Shown here: in pieces, positions 12,101 to 22,290 of the stretch
Layout of the letters: each line of letters begins with the position of its first letter
Numbering within the stretch: the stretch's first letter is position 1
Source: Ficedula albicollis
Lineage: Eukaryota > Chordata > Aves > Passeriformes > Muscicapidae
Direction: 5' to 3'
Assembly: GCF_000247815.1 (NCBI RefSeq)
Contig: NC_021686.1
Span: 12,836,562 to 12,900,561 of the forward strand
DNA length: 64,000 nucleotides
Translations under genes and position numbers: made by a program
Notes under the pieces: generated by a model
Told to the model about the DNA's origin: nothing
Databases searched by the model: none
Seen by the model: the letters and a program-made list of their open reading frames with translations, nothing else

Positions 12101-13926
12101 GGGAACAATAATCTTCTCCAAAGGTCTTCTGAAATTATAAGTGTCCTGTACTCACACCTAAGATGGGACAGTTTTCCTTTCAAGGTAGAATAGGACAAAA
12201 AAGTCCTGCCTGTACCCTGTTTTTTAAAGAGACAGTCTGTGAGGGTCTTTAGTTACAGAAGAAGGTGTTCTGGAACTGAAACCTCTCAGCCTGGGCAGGT
12301 AGAAGGTGTTCTGGAACTGAAACCTCTCAGCCCATTGCATTCCTTCCTCTGCCTGGGCAGGCTGGGATGTGTTGATCTGGCACATCCCTGATCTCCTCCT
12401 TTTCAAAGAACTGCCTGTATTGCACTACCTCTGTGTGCAAGTGGGAAAACTTCATGGCTTGGGAGATTGGTTTTGTGGGGAAAAATAAAAGATTCTTTGT
12501 TAGATCACTGAATTTCAGTCACCTTTTCAACCTTGTCTTCTCCCAGACATCCTGGAGGTGCTGACAGACATCGATGAGATGTCCAGACGGAGGCCAGAGA
12601 TTCTTGCCTTTTTTGCTGTGAGTATTGGTGTCTCAAACTGCCACTGGAAGGAAGAGATTCTTTTCACCAGAGTCTGTTGCACAGCCAGCTTAAGCACTAC
12701 CCTTCTTCTGCTTTTTGAGTGGTTGTTGCAGCACCTTAGGAGAAAAGTGTCCTCAGTTAGCCCTGCTGAGGACAGACAGCATTTCCCTCCATTGCATACT
12801 GGCTCAACCATCATCTGCTGTCAGAGGAAGAATTAAAGCTCTGTCCTCTTCCCAGGGCAAGGAGAGAACAGAACAGCTCTGTTGAATAAGCTGGAAACTA
12901 GGGAAAACTCAGCTGTCCCACATGAAATAAGATTACAGAAGGGTACTTTAAAGTATTAAAAACCAGGATAATCTGTTTTACAAAGAGGGATTTCTGGGGT
13001 CAGCCAGTACCTGCTGGTTTTGTGTTGGGCTGGATCCGTGTGGAGGACTAATGCCAATCTGAGGAGTTTGTGCTCCCTGAATGGCCCCGTGATCCACATT
13101 TGTCCATCTTTCAGACAAACCTACAGAAGCTGATGAGTTCATCAGAGGATTCCTGCCGAAACCTGGCCTTCAGCCTGGCTTTGCGCTCCATCCAGAACAA
13201 CCCCAGGTGAGCCCCACTGGAGCTGAGGCTGTGCTGGCTCATCTGGGCTGTGCTGGCTCATCTGGGCTGTGCTGACACTGTCATGTTTCACTCCCAGCAT
13301 TGCTGCAGATTTCCTGCCCACCTACATGTACTGCCTCGGCAGCCGAGACTTCGAGGTGGTGCAGACAGCCCTGAGGAACCTGCCTGAATACACCCTCCTT
13401 TGCCAAGGTGAGTTGAGATCAGCCACCTTTGGGGCATGGTTGGCATCACAAGGGTCAAAGCTGGGCTGCTCTGCTGGGAACAGCTCCTCTGGGAAGTTGC
13501 CATGGGTTGCTGTTGCTTAGACCAGGCAGTCAGTACCAGTAGTAGCTTTGGGCTGAGCTTTACAAGAGGGATTTGTCACAGAGACAAGGGGGACTTCCTT
13601 GAAGTAGATCTGCTCCCTTACAGTTTTCTGAGTTGTGACCTCTCACATGATCACAAACCCACAGAGCTGTTGGAGGGGGGATTGTGCCAAGTTCTTATGG
13701 AAGGAAAGATTTCTTGTGCAGCTGCAAATGCTCACCCAGTGGTTGTTGGTGGATTGCTCTGGCACATGGAGCCCTGAGGCCAGCCCTCACTCTGCCTTTC
13801 CCTTTCCCAGAGCACGCAGCAGTGCTGCTGCACAGGGCCTTCCTGGTGGGCATGTACGGCCAGATCGACACCAGCTCTCAGATCTCAGAGGCCCTGAAGA
13901 TTCTGCACATGGAGGCCATGATATGA
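12..13926 (+). CDS. INTS1: INTS1, Integrator complex subunit 1 (C-terminal half, 22 coding exons, 5' part outside window)
   Basis: INTS1 is the largest scaffold subunit of the nuclear Integrator complex, which cleaves snRNA 3' ends and attenuates promoter-proximal Pol II transcription. Twenty-two exons splice in frame with GT-AG borders: 12-170, 919-1065, 1447-1545, 1895-2019, 2704-3090, 3628-3787, 4380-4520, 4882-5062, 5146-5269, 5797-5915, 6880-6967, 7577-7803, 8779-8902, 9381-9514, 9884-10076, 10345-10472, 10935-11047, 11581-11694, 12547-12617, 13115-13206, 13298-13407, 13811-13926. They give about 1,050 residues, against about 2,190 for the full vertebrate protein. The match to remembered INTS1 is very strong, for example ALLLPDWLKLRMIRSEVPRL near the left edge and the ending ALKILHMEAMI-stop. 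The protein is an all-helical HEAT/ARM-like scaffold without catalytic residues. An in-frame stop just before position 12 shows the first exon does not extend left. Introns over 300 bp (for example 171-918, 2020-2703, 5270-5796, 5916-6879, 6968-7576, 7804-8778, 11695-12546) show nothing else beyond the repeats listed separately. Confidence 0.97.
919..1065 (+). CDS. INTS1: INTS1 window exon 2
   Basis: Acceptor tttcag and donor gtaaga. It codes LQDLEPQQLLLFVQSFGIP and continues to QNIMDK, one of the most conserved stretches of INTS1. Confidence 0.95.
1447..1545 (+). CDS. INTS1: INTS1 window exon 3
   Basis: Acceptor tttttcag and donor gtactg. It codes YMAHLVEVQHERGATGGQTF and on to LPARR, in frame with its neighbours. 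Confidence 0.95.
1895..2019 (+). CDS. INTS1: INTS1 window exon 4
   Basis: Acceptor cttgcag and donor gtactg. It starts with a Ser-rich linker and ends in the conserved RVLGPEDDLAGIFLQ block. Confidence 0.94.
2704..3090 (+). CDS. INTS1: INTS1 window exon 5, with in-frame repeat expansion
   Basis: Acceptor ccccag and donor gtgagt. Conserved FPLTPEPRWQ...LALQQALGQELAR precedes, and MRLLQAVAALLNSAHSGALV follows, a 53-residue Gly/Ala/Ser/Thr repeat (2809-2967). The exon is 387 nt, exactly 129 codons. The ends match INTS1 while the middle has no counterpart in the human protein as I remember it. Confidence 0.93.
2809..2967 (+). repeat. In-frame 15-bp coding minisatellite in INTS1
   Basis: About 10.6 copies of a 15-bp unit, GGG-GCC-ACR-GCA-ASY with ATC-TCA variants. 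They code GATA(S/T) or GISA(S/T) pentapeptides, with degenerate copies (GAGAS, GAEAS) at the 5' end. The unit length is a multiple of three, so copy-number change keeps the frame. The opposite strand has a long open frame over it, which is only a by-product of the repeat. Confidence 0.95.
3418..3627 (-). mobile_element. CR1-type LINE fragment (3' end, antisense to INTS1)
   Basis: About 210 bp matches the reverse complement of the chicken repeat 1 3' region. It has the usual order of blocks: ATGGTTTGGGTTGGA, the CACTAGACCAGGTTGCTC-like block, CAACCTGGCCTTGAACACTT and finally GAATTTCTTCC. It fills the end of the intron, and its last bases form the polypyrimidine tract of the next INTS1 exon. 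It is 5'-truncated, as CR1 copies usually are. Confidence 0.88.
3628..3787 (+). CDS. INTS1: INTS1 window exon 6
   Basis: The acceptor tttcttcccag lies at the CR1 boundary; the donor is gtactg. It codes MPQDTAFSSLFFKVLMQML and on to RHRISD, conserved INTS1 sequence, so the exon itself is ancestral and not derived from CR1. Confidence 0.93.
4380..4520 (+). CDS. INTS1: INTS1 window exon 7
   Basis: Acceptor attgcag and donor gtatgg. It codes RGGFLHLTEALSFRRDPDMI and on to ELISK, in frame. Confidence 0.94.
4882..5062 (+). CDS. INTS1: INTS1 window exon 8
   Basis: Acceptor ctgctag and donor gtgagc. It codes LQGLIETHSPYLEELLTVLF and then a variable charged stretch. Confidence 0.93.
5146..5269 (+). 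CDS. INTS1: INTS1 window exon 9
   Basis: Acceptor tccacag and donor gtaaga. It contains the conserved DWLEMLDPEVISSCPDLQ block. Confidence 0.94.
5488..5605 (+). mobile_element. Possible ancient MIR/L3-like repeat in an INTS1 intron
   Basis: The stretch runs from a GAGTGCTTTACAGAC-like block to TTTTTGTAGACAGATCAATA and GCTTGCCCAAA. This order resembles the old tetrapod repeats that carry CTTTACAAA, then TTTACAGATG, then CTTGCCC. It is heavily diverged, so a library search is needed to name the family. Confidence 0.35.
5797..5915 (+). CDS. INTS1: INTS1 window exon 10
   Basis: Acceptor cttccag and donor gtgagt. It codes QVPSFRPYLLALLTHQSSW and on to LLLGRNREQ. Confidence 0.95.
6880..6967 (+). 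CDS. INTS1: INTS1 window exon 11
   Basis: Acceptor tggcag and donor gtattg. It codes FDPTASLDFLWACIHIPRIW followed by QGRDQRTPQ, which is near-invariant in INTS1. Confidence 0.95.
7577..7803 (+). CDS. INTS1: INTS1 window exon 12
   Basis: Acceptor ttccag and donor gtgagg. It codes KRREEFVLHLKASELISMVE and on to the CIQQWGS end. At 227 nt it is one of the longer exons here. Confidence 0.95.
8779..8902 (+). CDS. INTS1: INTS1 window exon 13
   Basis: Acceptor ctttag and donor gtaaag. It codes SVGKCCQDLLLQIYLQLPEL and then MLLTSEGARDSSTCK. Confidence 0.94.
9381..9514 (+). CDS. INTS1: INTS1 window exon 14
   Basis: Acceptor cttccag and donor gtatct. It codes LDALVHRFINLLADTSDS and then MACRKLAVAHPILLL. 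Confidence 0.95.
9884..10076 (+). CDS. INTS1: INTS1 window exon 15
   Basis: Acceptor tttcag and donor gtagga. It codes HLPMIAALLHGRVHLNFQEF and on to LWDCLLSFIRLLL, a highly conserved helical block. Confidence 0.96.
10345..10472 (+). CDS. INTS1: INTS1 window exon 16
   Basis: Acceptor ttcccag and donor gtaagc. It codes NYRKSSRHLAAFISKFVQFI and then HKYITCNAQAAVSFLQKH. Confidence 0.96.
10935..11047 (+). CDS. INTS1: INTS1 window exon 17
   Basis: Acceptor tcccag and donor gtgagt. It codes DLSSDNSDLAMLKSLLAGL and then an acidic linker ending in DEEKD. Confidence 0.95.
11581..11694 (+). CDS. INTS1: INTS1 window exon 18
   Basis: Acceptor ccccag and donor gtgagt. It codes AAGSLPLVSVSLFTPLTPAE and then MAPYMKRLSRGQTVE. 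Confidence 0.96.
12260..12340. repeat. 41-bp tandem duplication in an INTS1 intron
   Basis: Two near-identical copies, 12260-12300 and 12301-12340, start with AGAAGGTGTTCTGGAACTGA. No coding meaning. Confidence 0.9.
12547..12617 (+). CDS. INTS1: INTS1 window exon 19
   Basis: Acceptor tcccag and donor gtgagt. It codes ILEVLTDIDEMSRRRPEILA and FFA, ending in phase 0. Confidence 0.95.
13115..13206 (+). CDS. INTS1: INTS1 window exon 20
   Basis: Acceptor ctttcag and donor gtgagc. It codes TNLQKLMSSSEDSCRNLAF and on to RSIQNNP. Confidence 0.95.
13231..13275. repeat. Short 19-bp tandem repeat in an INTS1 intron
   Basis: About 2.3 copies of GTGCTGGCTCATCTGGGCT between window exons 20 and 21. The intron is only 91 bp, so the repeat makes up about half of it. 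Confidence 0.85.
13298..13407 (+). CDS. INTS1: INTS1 window exon 21
   Basis: Acceptor tcccag and donor gtgagt. It codes IAADFLPTYMYCLGSRDFEV and then VQTALRNLPEYTLLCQ. Confidence 0.96.
13811..13926 (+). CDS. INTS1: INTS1 last coding exon
   Basis: Acceptor tttcccag. It codes EHAAVLLHRAFLVGMYGQID and ends ALKILHMEAMI with stop TGA at 13924-13926. This is the expected INTS1 carboxy end, so the protein is complete on this side. Confidence 0.97.
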
Positions 13927-14425
13927 ACATGTGGCTCTGGGAGTTCCATTTCCAGAGGATTTAATTTAATGGATTCATCAGCTGCATTACAGCCCTGTAA
14001 GAAGAACAGTGTATTGCAAGCCATGTGCTGGAGGATCAAAGAGGTGATGTGGCAGGCCAGACTGTGCTGGAAAAGAAGAAGGTGCTGACTGAAGATCAGA
14101 AAGGTGCAAGGATAAATCTGGCTGGCTAAGATGCCATTATTGTGGGAGAAAAATCTCCTGAACATTGTGCCAAACAGGGACCACTTCCTTCATGGGGTCT
14201 TGGAGCAGTGGCTGTCAGTTTGTTGTTTGAGGCTTTTTGTCTCTCCAAGAAGGCAGAGCTGCTGAGAGAGCAGAAGGGAGTGAGTGGTGGTCCTTGCACT
14301 TGAAGTGTCTGCACTCTCTGTGTTGGAGAGAGCATGCAGATCTGTGCAGGGGGAAAGACCACTTCGGTTTCTGGGGGTGGGTGGTTTTTTTATTTTGTAA
14401 TTAAAATTCTCTTTGTTTCCATTGT
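13927..14425 (+). other. INTS1: INTS1 3' UTR (approximate end)
   Basis: Non-coding tail after the INTS1 stop. The end is inferred from the ATTAAA at 14400 and the GT/T-rich stretch after it. A longer form could use the AATAAA at 14686-14691. Confidence 0.6.
14400..14405 (+). terminator. INTS1 poly(A) signal ATTAAA
   Basis: ATTAAA, the commonest variant signal, is followed within 30 bp by a T- and TG-rich stretch (TTCTCTTTGTTTCCATTGTG) that fits a downstream element. It lies about 475 bp past the stop codon. A canonical AATAAA at 14686-14691 is the alternative. Confidence 0.6.
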
Positions 14426-14429
14426 GCCT

Positions 14430-17400
14430 TTCTCTGCTCCCTTGGGCGTAGCTTGACATCCCACTCCCCCTGTTCTTCAGTCTCCTGTTGTTCTAGACAA
14501 AGCCTCTCTGGAAGACCTGTCTCCATGGCCAAGTGCTGACAGAGCTGTCTTGGCCTTTTACAGGATATGCAAGAAATGGAGCAGATTTGGAAGGGTCAGT
14601 GGAGTAGCATGGATGAGTTGGGTCAGCACCAACTGCTGACAGGACAACTTTTAAGAGGTTCCTTGGAAAACATTTTTAAAAAACAAATAAAACAAACTAC
14701 TCGGTACATCTGCAAACATCCCAGCAGCTGGCCACTGTCACAGTGGAGGCTTTGAACAAACAGCTGGATTTACTCTTTGGGATCTGCCAGTCCTCCCTGT
14801 GCCTCTTCTGACCACTGCTCTCTGGTCCTTGCCTGCTGATAGGGGGGATAGTTATTTTGCCAGCTGTCATTTGAGGACAGGAAATCTTTCTTTCCCCTGC
14901 TCCAGAGAAATTACTGCTCTGAAATTACTTCATCCTCACTTAATTCTGATCACCAGTTTGTTGTCATGTCATTTGTCTCTATTCCTCTGATGCTCCACTT
15001 GCTAGTAGAGAAACACTGCAATATAGTTAATCCTGGGCAACATCCTGTAGGAATTTTATCTATATCTCCTTGCTGGTGGCAGGGACAGTTGTGGCCTCAT
15101 AGGTGGTTGGGTGGGGAAATATTGTCTATTCTTGCACATGAGGAATACAAAGCTGAGAACTTTAGCTGGCGTGTCAAAATGTGAATGAATATCCAGCTGG
15201 CTTTGCAAAGAAATGGAGAAGGAAAGGGGGAGAACTGAACCTCCCATCAACTCTAAGTAGCCTTGTCTTTAAATAGAGATTAGAGCCATCAGTTATGGAT
15301 GCAACACGGTCTTTTCCTCAGCAGCATCTGCTTCACATCCAGAGCCACTACTGTGGCAATTAGCTCTATATAAATTATGTGGAGGAACAGCTGAAGGAGA
15401 TCAAGTCAGTGGAGTGGGTTTCCTGAGGGGCTCAGTGACAGCAGGATTAACGCCTGTCCAAGGGGAGCCAGTAATCTGACTGGGAACCCTCACCTTACTC
15501 CCTTACCACACATCATTAAAGCACTGCTCAGTTTGTCAGAGCAGGGAGGTAGTTCTTTTGGTGCTGCTGTGGGGGCCTAGAGCAGCTGGGAACTTGTGGG
15601 ACTTCCTGGAAAAGGGATTTTAAGGACTTGGAGTCAAGGAGCAAGGAAGATGTCTCAAGACTGTTATTGTGCAAAGACAGTGAGTCAAACACAGTAGTGG
15701 TGCTTTGGTGAAAATCCTGTCTGTAGCTGGGGCTTTCCAGAAATTCCACTCTGAGGCTGCAACTAGAAACATTTACAGGCAAAACCAAACAATGTGGTTG
15801 GTCCCAGATTGTCCTGTCTGTTTAGCAATGGCTATGGTGAGCAGACCTGCTCCAGGATGCCTGGGTCACAGGAATCAGGCACGCTTGGATGTTGGCAGAA
15901 CTACTTCATGACCCCTCAGTCCAGAACAGACAGGCTTTGCTGAGCTGTGTGGAAAGAGATGTGTCTGGGAAGGTGGAAAGAGCATCTCTAGCAGCAGCAG
16001 CAATCACCTTTTGGGAGATCAGGAAATGAAGTCAAATGGAGATGATGTGGGTGGAAGTTACTCTGCAGAACTGAGACTTCTCATAGATCTCCCAGTACAA
16101 AAATCGTCATCTGTGATTTGCTGAACTCCTTTTTGCTGTGTTGAAGGTTCCCACAATGTGTTTTCTCTGGTGCCATCCTCTGCTTGGAGCCGGTGGAGCT
16201 AAGCAGGTTGCCTTAGCTTGAAGCACATCATCAAACCAGATCAGTGCAGAAAACAGGGCTGTGAGAGGGTGCCTGGCTGTGTGGAGACAGCTGAGGAGAG
16301 GAGCCCATCCCTGCTGTCAGGGAAGGCAGCTGTGACAGCTCTCAAAGGGCTGGTGACAGTGATACTGATGCCCTGACACTTGCCTGCCTGTAATCTGTGC
16401 TCTGTAACTTCCATCTCTGCCTGGCTGAGCACCTCCTCTCCTCCCATCCCAGCTGAGCTGGCAGTGTCACCCTTCACAGCTCTCCTAGGCTCTTCCTGGG
16501 GCTGGGGCCATCTTCTGTGTCTTCAAGAGTTTATGCCTTAATCAGAAGAGGAGTGGTGAGGAGGTTTGCAGGTCTTTCCTGGCCAAGCCCATGGGGCCCC
16601 ATGACTCACCCAGTATTAAGTCACTGCTCCCATCTGCCTCACAGGCAGCACATCCCAAACTGGTGCAAAATGCCTGTTTAGACACTTTCCTACCATCATT
16701 TCCTGTAGTCAAGAGCTTTCTAAAGAGAATTGGGCTGCCAGAGCTGGTGTCTGGGGCTGGGAAATGAGCTTAACACTGGCTCGTGGGGAGGCTCTTTGTC
16801 TTCTCAGATACACTGGGAATGATGGGGAAGGGAACTGGCCAGAGGTTTGTTTCTTATCCTGCGGCTGCACCCAGCTCAGGGCAAGGCTGGTTCTTGTCCA
16901 ACATGCACATGATGGACCTTCACTGCTTGTCTGGGCACAAGTGGGCATCTCTAACCTGGCCATACCACACACCTGCCAAGCCCTGTGTGGCTGGAATTGT
17001 GGCCCCTCACATGTGCCAATGTTCTGGAGGTTTGTGGCTTTTTGACACAGCTCTGGGCAAGGTTGTGCACCCCAGGAAGTGTGAGGGATATCCTGGAGCA
17101 GCATGTAAATTTGGCCATGAGCAGGGCATGAACTAACCAGGGAGATGCCTGCCTGCTCTTGGGAGCTGGACAAGTCCCACCACTGAGCTCAGAGTAAAAT
17201 CTGCCCAACCTGCTGCACCAACGGGGGAAGTGCAGGGAGAGGTGTGCCGGTAACAGCCACCAGCTGGGATTTCATGGCTAAAGGCTGATGTTGTGCCAGC
17301 CATGGGAAAAGAGAAAGGGGAAAGAGAAGCCTCCCCTTGTAAGGAGCAGCAGGCAAGTAGCCTTGTGCAAAATAAAAAAAGAGATGAAAACTCTGTCTCC

Positions 17401-17870
17401 ATTACCTTGTCTGTGAGTGGAGTCTATTCCCAGGACTGCTCCCTGGGGCCCTGCCATCCGCTTCCTCCAGCCAACCTCATCTGTGACCTCCAGCAGTGAC
17501 AAAGGCAATCCTGGCCCTGCCTGCCCTCAATTAACTTCCTTCTGGCCATACCACAATTCAGGACAGTGTGGTTCACACTTAACTCGAGGACTCGTTGCTA
17601 AAAGCTAAAAATGGTAAGACTTTTGTTACCTTTAGGAGTGTCAAAGCCAGCCCCAGGCCAGCTAAGTAGCCTGGCTGCTATAGGGGTAGCATTTGCCTGA
17701 GGGGGACTGTTCTCTGTGTTGCCTGTCCTTGTACTTAGATAATTTGCCCCTAAAGTAGCAGAATATAAGCTTGAAATTTCTCATCATTTTAAAATCAGAA
17801 GACCTCTATAATAACATATCTGCCTGTCCTGTGTTGCTGGTGGTGTTTTGGTATCAGCCTGTTTGCAAGA
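14430..17870. other. Intergenic, INTS1 to MICALL2, no gene seen
   Basis: Mixed-composition DNA. Open frames are short, lack splice-flanked coding signals and match nothing I recognise. No tRNA, rRNA or clear transposon was seen. An alternative INTS1 poly(A) signal lies at 14686. Confidence 0.6.
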
Positions 17871-17879
17871 ACACAAGAA

Positions 17880-18115
17880 GGTACTGGCAAAAAATGTCAA
17901 GACCCCCAGCGACAATTAAAAAATTAATTAAGCTACAGTAGCCCAGTCATTGCTGGGTAATTATTAAGCTGTAAGAAATGCTAATTGTCTTATTAGCATT
18001 AAGCAATTATGCAAATAATGGAAAACATACCATAAAAGTAATAAAATTACCTCCCTTTCTCTCTCTTTTTTTTTTTTTTTAACCAATAATGATATTCAAA
18101 GTCTAAAGTGATGCA
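17880..18115. promoter_or_regulatory. Candidate conserved non-coding element with octamer and homeodomain motifs
   Basis: An AT-rich block in otherwise GC-balanced intergenic DNA. It holds a perfect octamer ATGCAAAT at 18009-18016 and repeated TAATTA/ATTA sites (AAAAATTAATTAAGC, GGTAATTATTAAGC, GCTAATTGTC, CTTATTAGCATTAAG), then a T15 run at 18066-18080. Such density of POU and homeodomain sites is typical of developmental enhancers. Conservation cannot be measured here. Confidence 0.4.
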
Positions 18116-18119
18116 TATG

Positions 18120-21100
18120 GTTTTACTGTGAGTATCTTTGGAGAGGAGAGAGACCTCTAAGGGTGCTCAGCCCTTTTGGGGCATTCCAAAACACATCTGC
18201 CATGAGTTCCCTTGCAGAGCTTATAGTGCCCCACAGCAGGCCATCCCCTGGTTCTGCACCCACCAGGGCACCAGCACAGGGACACAGGGGGCCAGGGGCT
18301 GTGGAGGACACAGAGTGGCCATGCTGCCATGCCAGGACTGGAGAGTCCCAATTTTATGCTGTTGTAGAGTCCCTGTTCTCCTCCTAATAAAGTACATATG
18401 GGCTTCATGTTTGGTCTGGGTGAAAACAAGGTAATTTGTAGTTTTTCCGTCAATTCAGTGCAAAAATGGAAAGTTCTGGTCTTTAGAGTTACTCTGTCTC
18501 AAGGATTTTATTGCTATTAAGTTCATAACCTGAGGTAAGAGTGAGTTTCCAGGTGAGGTTCCAGCTGGATTTCAGCGTTCAGAAATAAGCTGAATGATGA
18601 GCAAGTGTTTTTGTGTTCCTTGAAACAAGAATAAGACCTCACTTACCCTCACTACCGGGAAAAGGAAACTTCACTTACTCATGTCTGCAATAAGCCTGGA
18701 AAACACAAAGTGCTTTTTTGCTTCAGCACGTTCACACTGTTAATCACTAACAAATTTTATTGGTTTTACAGGCTTTAAATTCTGCTTTTCTGATAAGACA
18801 CAGCATTTCAAGGTGCCCAAGCCAGTTCCTGCTCCAGGGTGTGTCCTGCTCCCATGGCAGTGCCTTGATAAACCTGGGGTCACTTCACCCAGTTGCACGA
18901 TGCAAACAGGTTTTGGTCTGCAAAACACACCTTTGCTTTCACTTCCTGATAAGAATGGGGATGTTTGCAGCTCCTGGAGGACCAGAGAGAGTGTTCTGCC
19001 TTGGCACTGCAAAGACTGGGGATCACCATTATCTGTTTCCTCTCCTTGGAGCTCCTTTCAGCTCCCTGGGACTGGTGACCCACCAAGCTGCTGTTTATGC
19101 ATTTCGTTTTCATTTTTCCTATCACTTGGTGTGTAGGATGCAGGATGTGAGCAATCTCTTATCTTTGTTGCCCGGGAATAACTTTTGGAAATCATCCTCT
19201 AGGCTGTCCCTCATTTCACTGCACTGGGGGACAGAAGAGCCAGCAGGACATCTGGCTGGTGGGTAGGAGGGACAAAGGAGAGAGACTTCATTCTGTTTTG
19301 ATGTGATACTGTATTATACCTAGGTGATAGAACACTCTTGTTCTGATGCTCACTGGTTTTGGTCCTTTGAGATTTTAGGATAATGAGTTTACCATTTATG
19401 AGCTTCTCAGGGGAATGTGTTGCAGAGAGATTTACCAAAGTGCCTTTTCCTGTAACTTCATGTGTCTCTTTCATCTTCTTGGAAGAATGGAAGAAGTGGA
19501 AATTCTTGTTCAGACTTGAATTTCATAATAACTTTTTTTCTGCTACTTTTGCAGGTCAAACTAGTCAGACTCTGAGGGGAGGCAGGTATCATGTGGAAGC
19601 ATTTTTGCATGAGTAGCTGCAAAATTGTTGGGGCTTTCTTTTCACTGTTTGAGGCCTTTCCATCTCTGTGGAGTCAGCCTGGCTGCCTTCTGGGAAGAGA
19701 GAGCTGATGAGGCATGTTACTGATGAGATGAATGCTTTTTCCTTCTTGTTTTAAATCCCTCAATTTAATTCAAGCCATTGGCATGGGGATGTATGAGAGC
19801 TCTTGGCTACAGCACACACTTCCTATTGTTGGGAGTGAACTGCCCTGCACACAGCCTGTGGCAAAATTATGAAGTAGCTCAATTTGATCAGCTGATTTCT
19901 CACAATAGTTAAAAGATGCGATTTTTTTTCTATGATGTTATGCTCTCTTATGAGAAAAAAAATGCATCACTTGATTCTCAGCTTTATGAGACCCCATATT
20001 TCCTGATATAAGGAATCAGCCCTTCCACCTCTTGAGTCTCCAAGGTGACAAATGTTGGGTGGGTTTTTTTGGGCTTTAGGGTGGCCTCGTCAGATGTTCA
20101 AGTTTTTTCTCTACTAATGGTAAAATCCATTGGTTGCTGCATGTGGGAACCAGGATAAATTTAAGAGTAATCCCCACTAGTCATAGTCATAGCAACTGTC
20201 AGGAAGCACTCAGCATTTCTCCAGTGCAGTCTGGTATCTAAGAAGAGAATTGAAAAGGACTGAGGAAGAGAAAGAAGAGTGTCTATAAGTAGAGAAGAAT
20301 AAATCAGTCCATGTCTGTGGATTGCTGCTCCAACAAGCTTCCAAACACACCTTGGGAAGGGAGCTAGGGGAGCAGGCACTGTGCTGCAGGACACAGTTTG
20401 CTCCATGAGCCAGCTGTGCATCCCAGGTGGGAAACCTCACCCAGCAGCTCTGGGAAAAGCTCAGCGAGCAGGGGCAAAGTCTGCAAAACAGGGTAAGACC
20501 TATAAGGCTCCCTAGAAGGGAAAGATGTAGAAAGGAGAGGTACAATCCAGAGTAAGGATTTGTAAGCATCATCCCCTGAGGAACATCCTGGGAGAACAGC
20601 AGCTGTGGGTAATAGGCAGCTCTGCTCCCTTCCTGCCCTGTTCTCTCAGTGTGTGTTAGTTTACCTGTTGGTGCATTAAAGGCTCATCATAGCTGCAAAC
20701 TCCCACAGAGCTCTCCTTAATCGCCAGCTAACACTGCACAAGTCTCTGCTGCCTGAACTTTGGAAAGCCATTATTGGGCCAGCAGTAATACCCTTGCTGT
20801 ATTAGCAAACTCCTTCAGCAATGTGATTTTAATCACCTTAGTGGATAACGTGGACCTGATTTTTCTGGTGAACCAAGGGCTGGACCTCCAGACTAACCCT
20901 CTCTTGAGATGCACAGCTTGCAACCAGTCACTAATAGTTTCTTCTTCTGGTGTCTGCAAGCCTGGATTTGTGGTATGACCATCCTGGTGAAAAACAGAGC
21001 ACAGTGCAGGGAGGGACAAGGTGAAACGTGGTGGCCTGTGATACACAGAAATCCCAGCTGCTCTGAGCCCAGCCTGGCTTTCCACTCTGTGGGTCTGTGT

Positions 21101-21800
21101 CCCCTGCCACGCAGCCCCAGCTGCCCCTTCCCAAAGCACGAGGTAATGAGAAGGGACTAACTGCATTGACTCATTAAGCTGGGTTTGCTGGAAGACAGAT
21201 TGTCATGTTAAACAAATATATTTAAAAAAAACTAAGACTCATTCCCTGGGCCCTGCCCCATCTGGGCCATTAAATCTGAAAGGGGTGAGTACAGCTGTGT
21301 CAAAGCTGCACTCAGGAGCTGATTTTCACTGTATGACTGGCAACTGGCAACCACTCCATTTCCAAACCTCATTTCCTTCTCCTCGTTTCCCAGTGCTGCA
21401 CTGTGTCGGTTGGAAGCACAGCAGGGGATACACACTGCTAAACAGGAACTCCACAGACACATTTCCTAAACCCAGCGCTTCCTCTTTACTTCTCACCAAG
21501 CCCTAAGGTACCTCAGGATGGTAAACGCTGCTCATTGTTAGCCAGGCTTTCTGTAAATTATACAATTTTATCAAAGGTGTTGTAGAAATGTGCGACAGCT
21601 CATCCTTCAGGGCTCCAGCAAGTGTCTTTTTTGAGGGAAGTGAGGAGTGAAAATCCAACTTTGAGTTAATCCAGCATTTCTTTTGATCAGTCCCTTGGTA
21701 GTCTGATTAATTTTGAGTGCAGATGTTTCTGCTTTCCATCACAGAATACACCCAGGACCTGGGAGCAGCCTCACAGTGCCGTATTTCCTCCTCACCACAC
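18120..21800. other. Intergenic, no gene seen
   Basis: No supported gene or recognised transposon. An isolated AATAAA at 18386-18391 has no coding region upstream of it. Open frames on both strands are short and unspliced-looking. Confidence 0.55.
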
Positions 21801-21819
21801 CACTCTTGTTACGGTTATG

Positions 21820-22290
21820 CAGCAACATATGCTAAGGCCTTATTACAAGGGATTCCTATAAATGGCATAAAGGATTAATAATGTATTTATAACACAACTT
21901 TGTTTTAGTATAAAGTGATCTATAAATTTGTAATAAATGTTTTATAATGTTTTTGTAGCCTGTTATAAATGATAAATGGGAGACTATAGATGCCACATCA
22001 AATATTCATGCTGTATTGTGTGCATTATTATGCCATTACTGTTCAGGAAACCATTAATAATAAAGTGAATGGAGATGTAAAAGTTGCTGACATGCCCAGC
22101 AAGCCATTTATAATGAAATGTATAATCCTTACCATAAAGTAAATACATTGGCCAGTGATTGTTGATGAAATGGAAACACTCTGAATTATTTGTGAGGTAT
22201 TTATATATTAATGTATATTATCCATATCATGTCACAGAAACGCCGTTAATATATTATATGTATTATTGATTATTTTTACCTAATTTATAG
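21820..22290. promoter_or_regulatory. AT-rich candidate conserved element just upstream of the MICALL2 promoter
   Basis: About 470 bp of strongly AT-rich DNA with many TTTATAA, TAATAA and ATTAAT motifs (caudal/HOX-like and homeodomain-like), for example CCATTAATAATAAAGTG and CATTTATAATGAAATG. It stops abruptly at about 22290, where the GC-rich promoter begins. No simple repeat unit explains it. It could be a conserved enhancer or only low-complexity DNA. Confidence 0.35.

Noticed and set aside
18386..18391. AATAAA as poly(A) signal of an unseen gene
   Set aside because: No exon or coding stretch upstream; AATAAA occurs by chance about this often.
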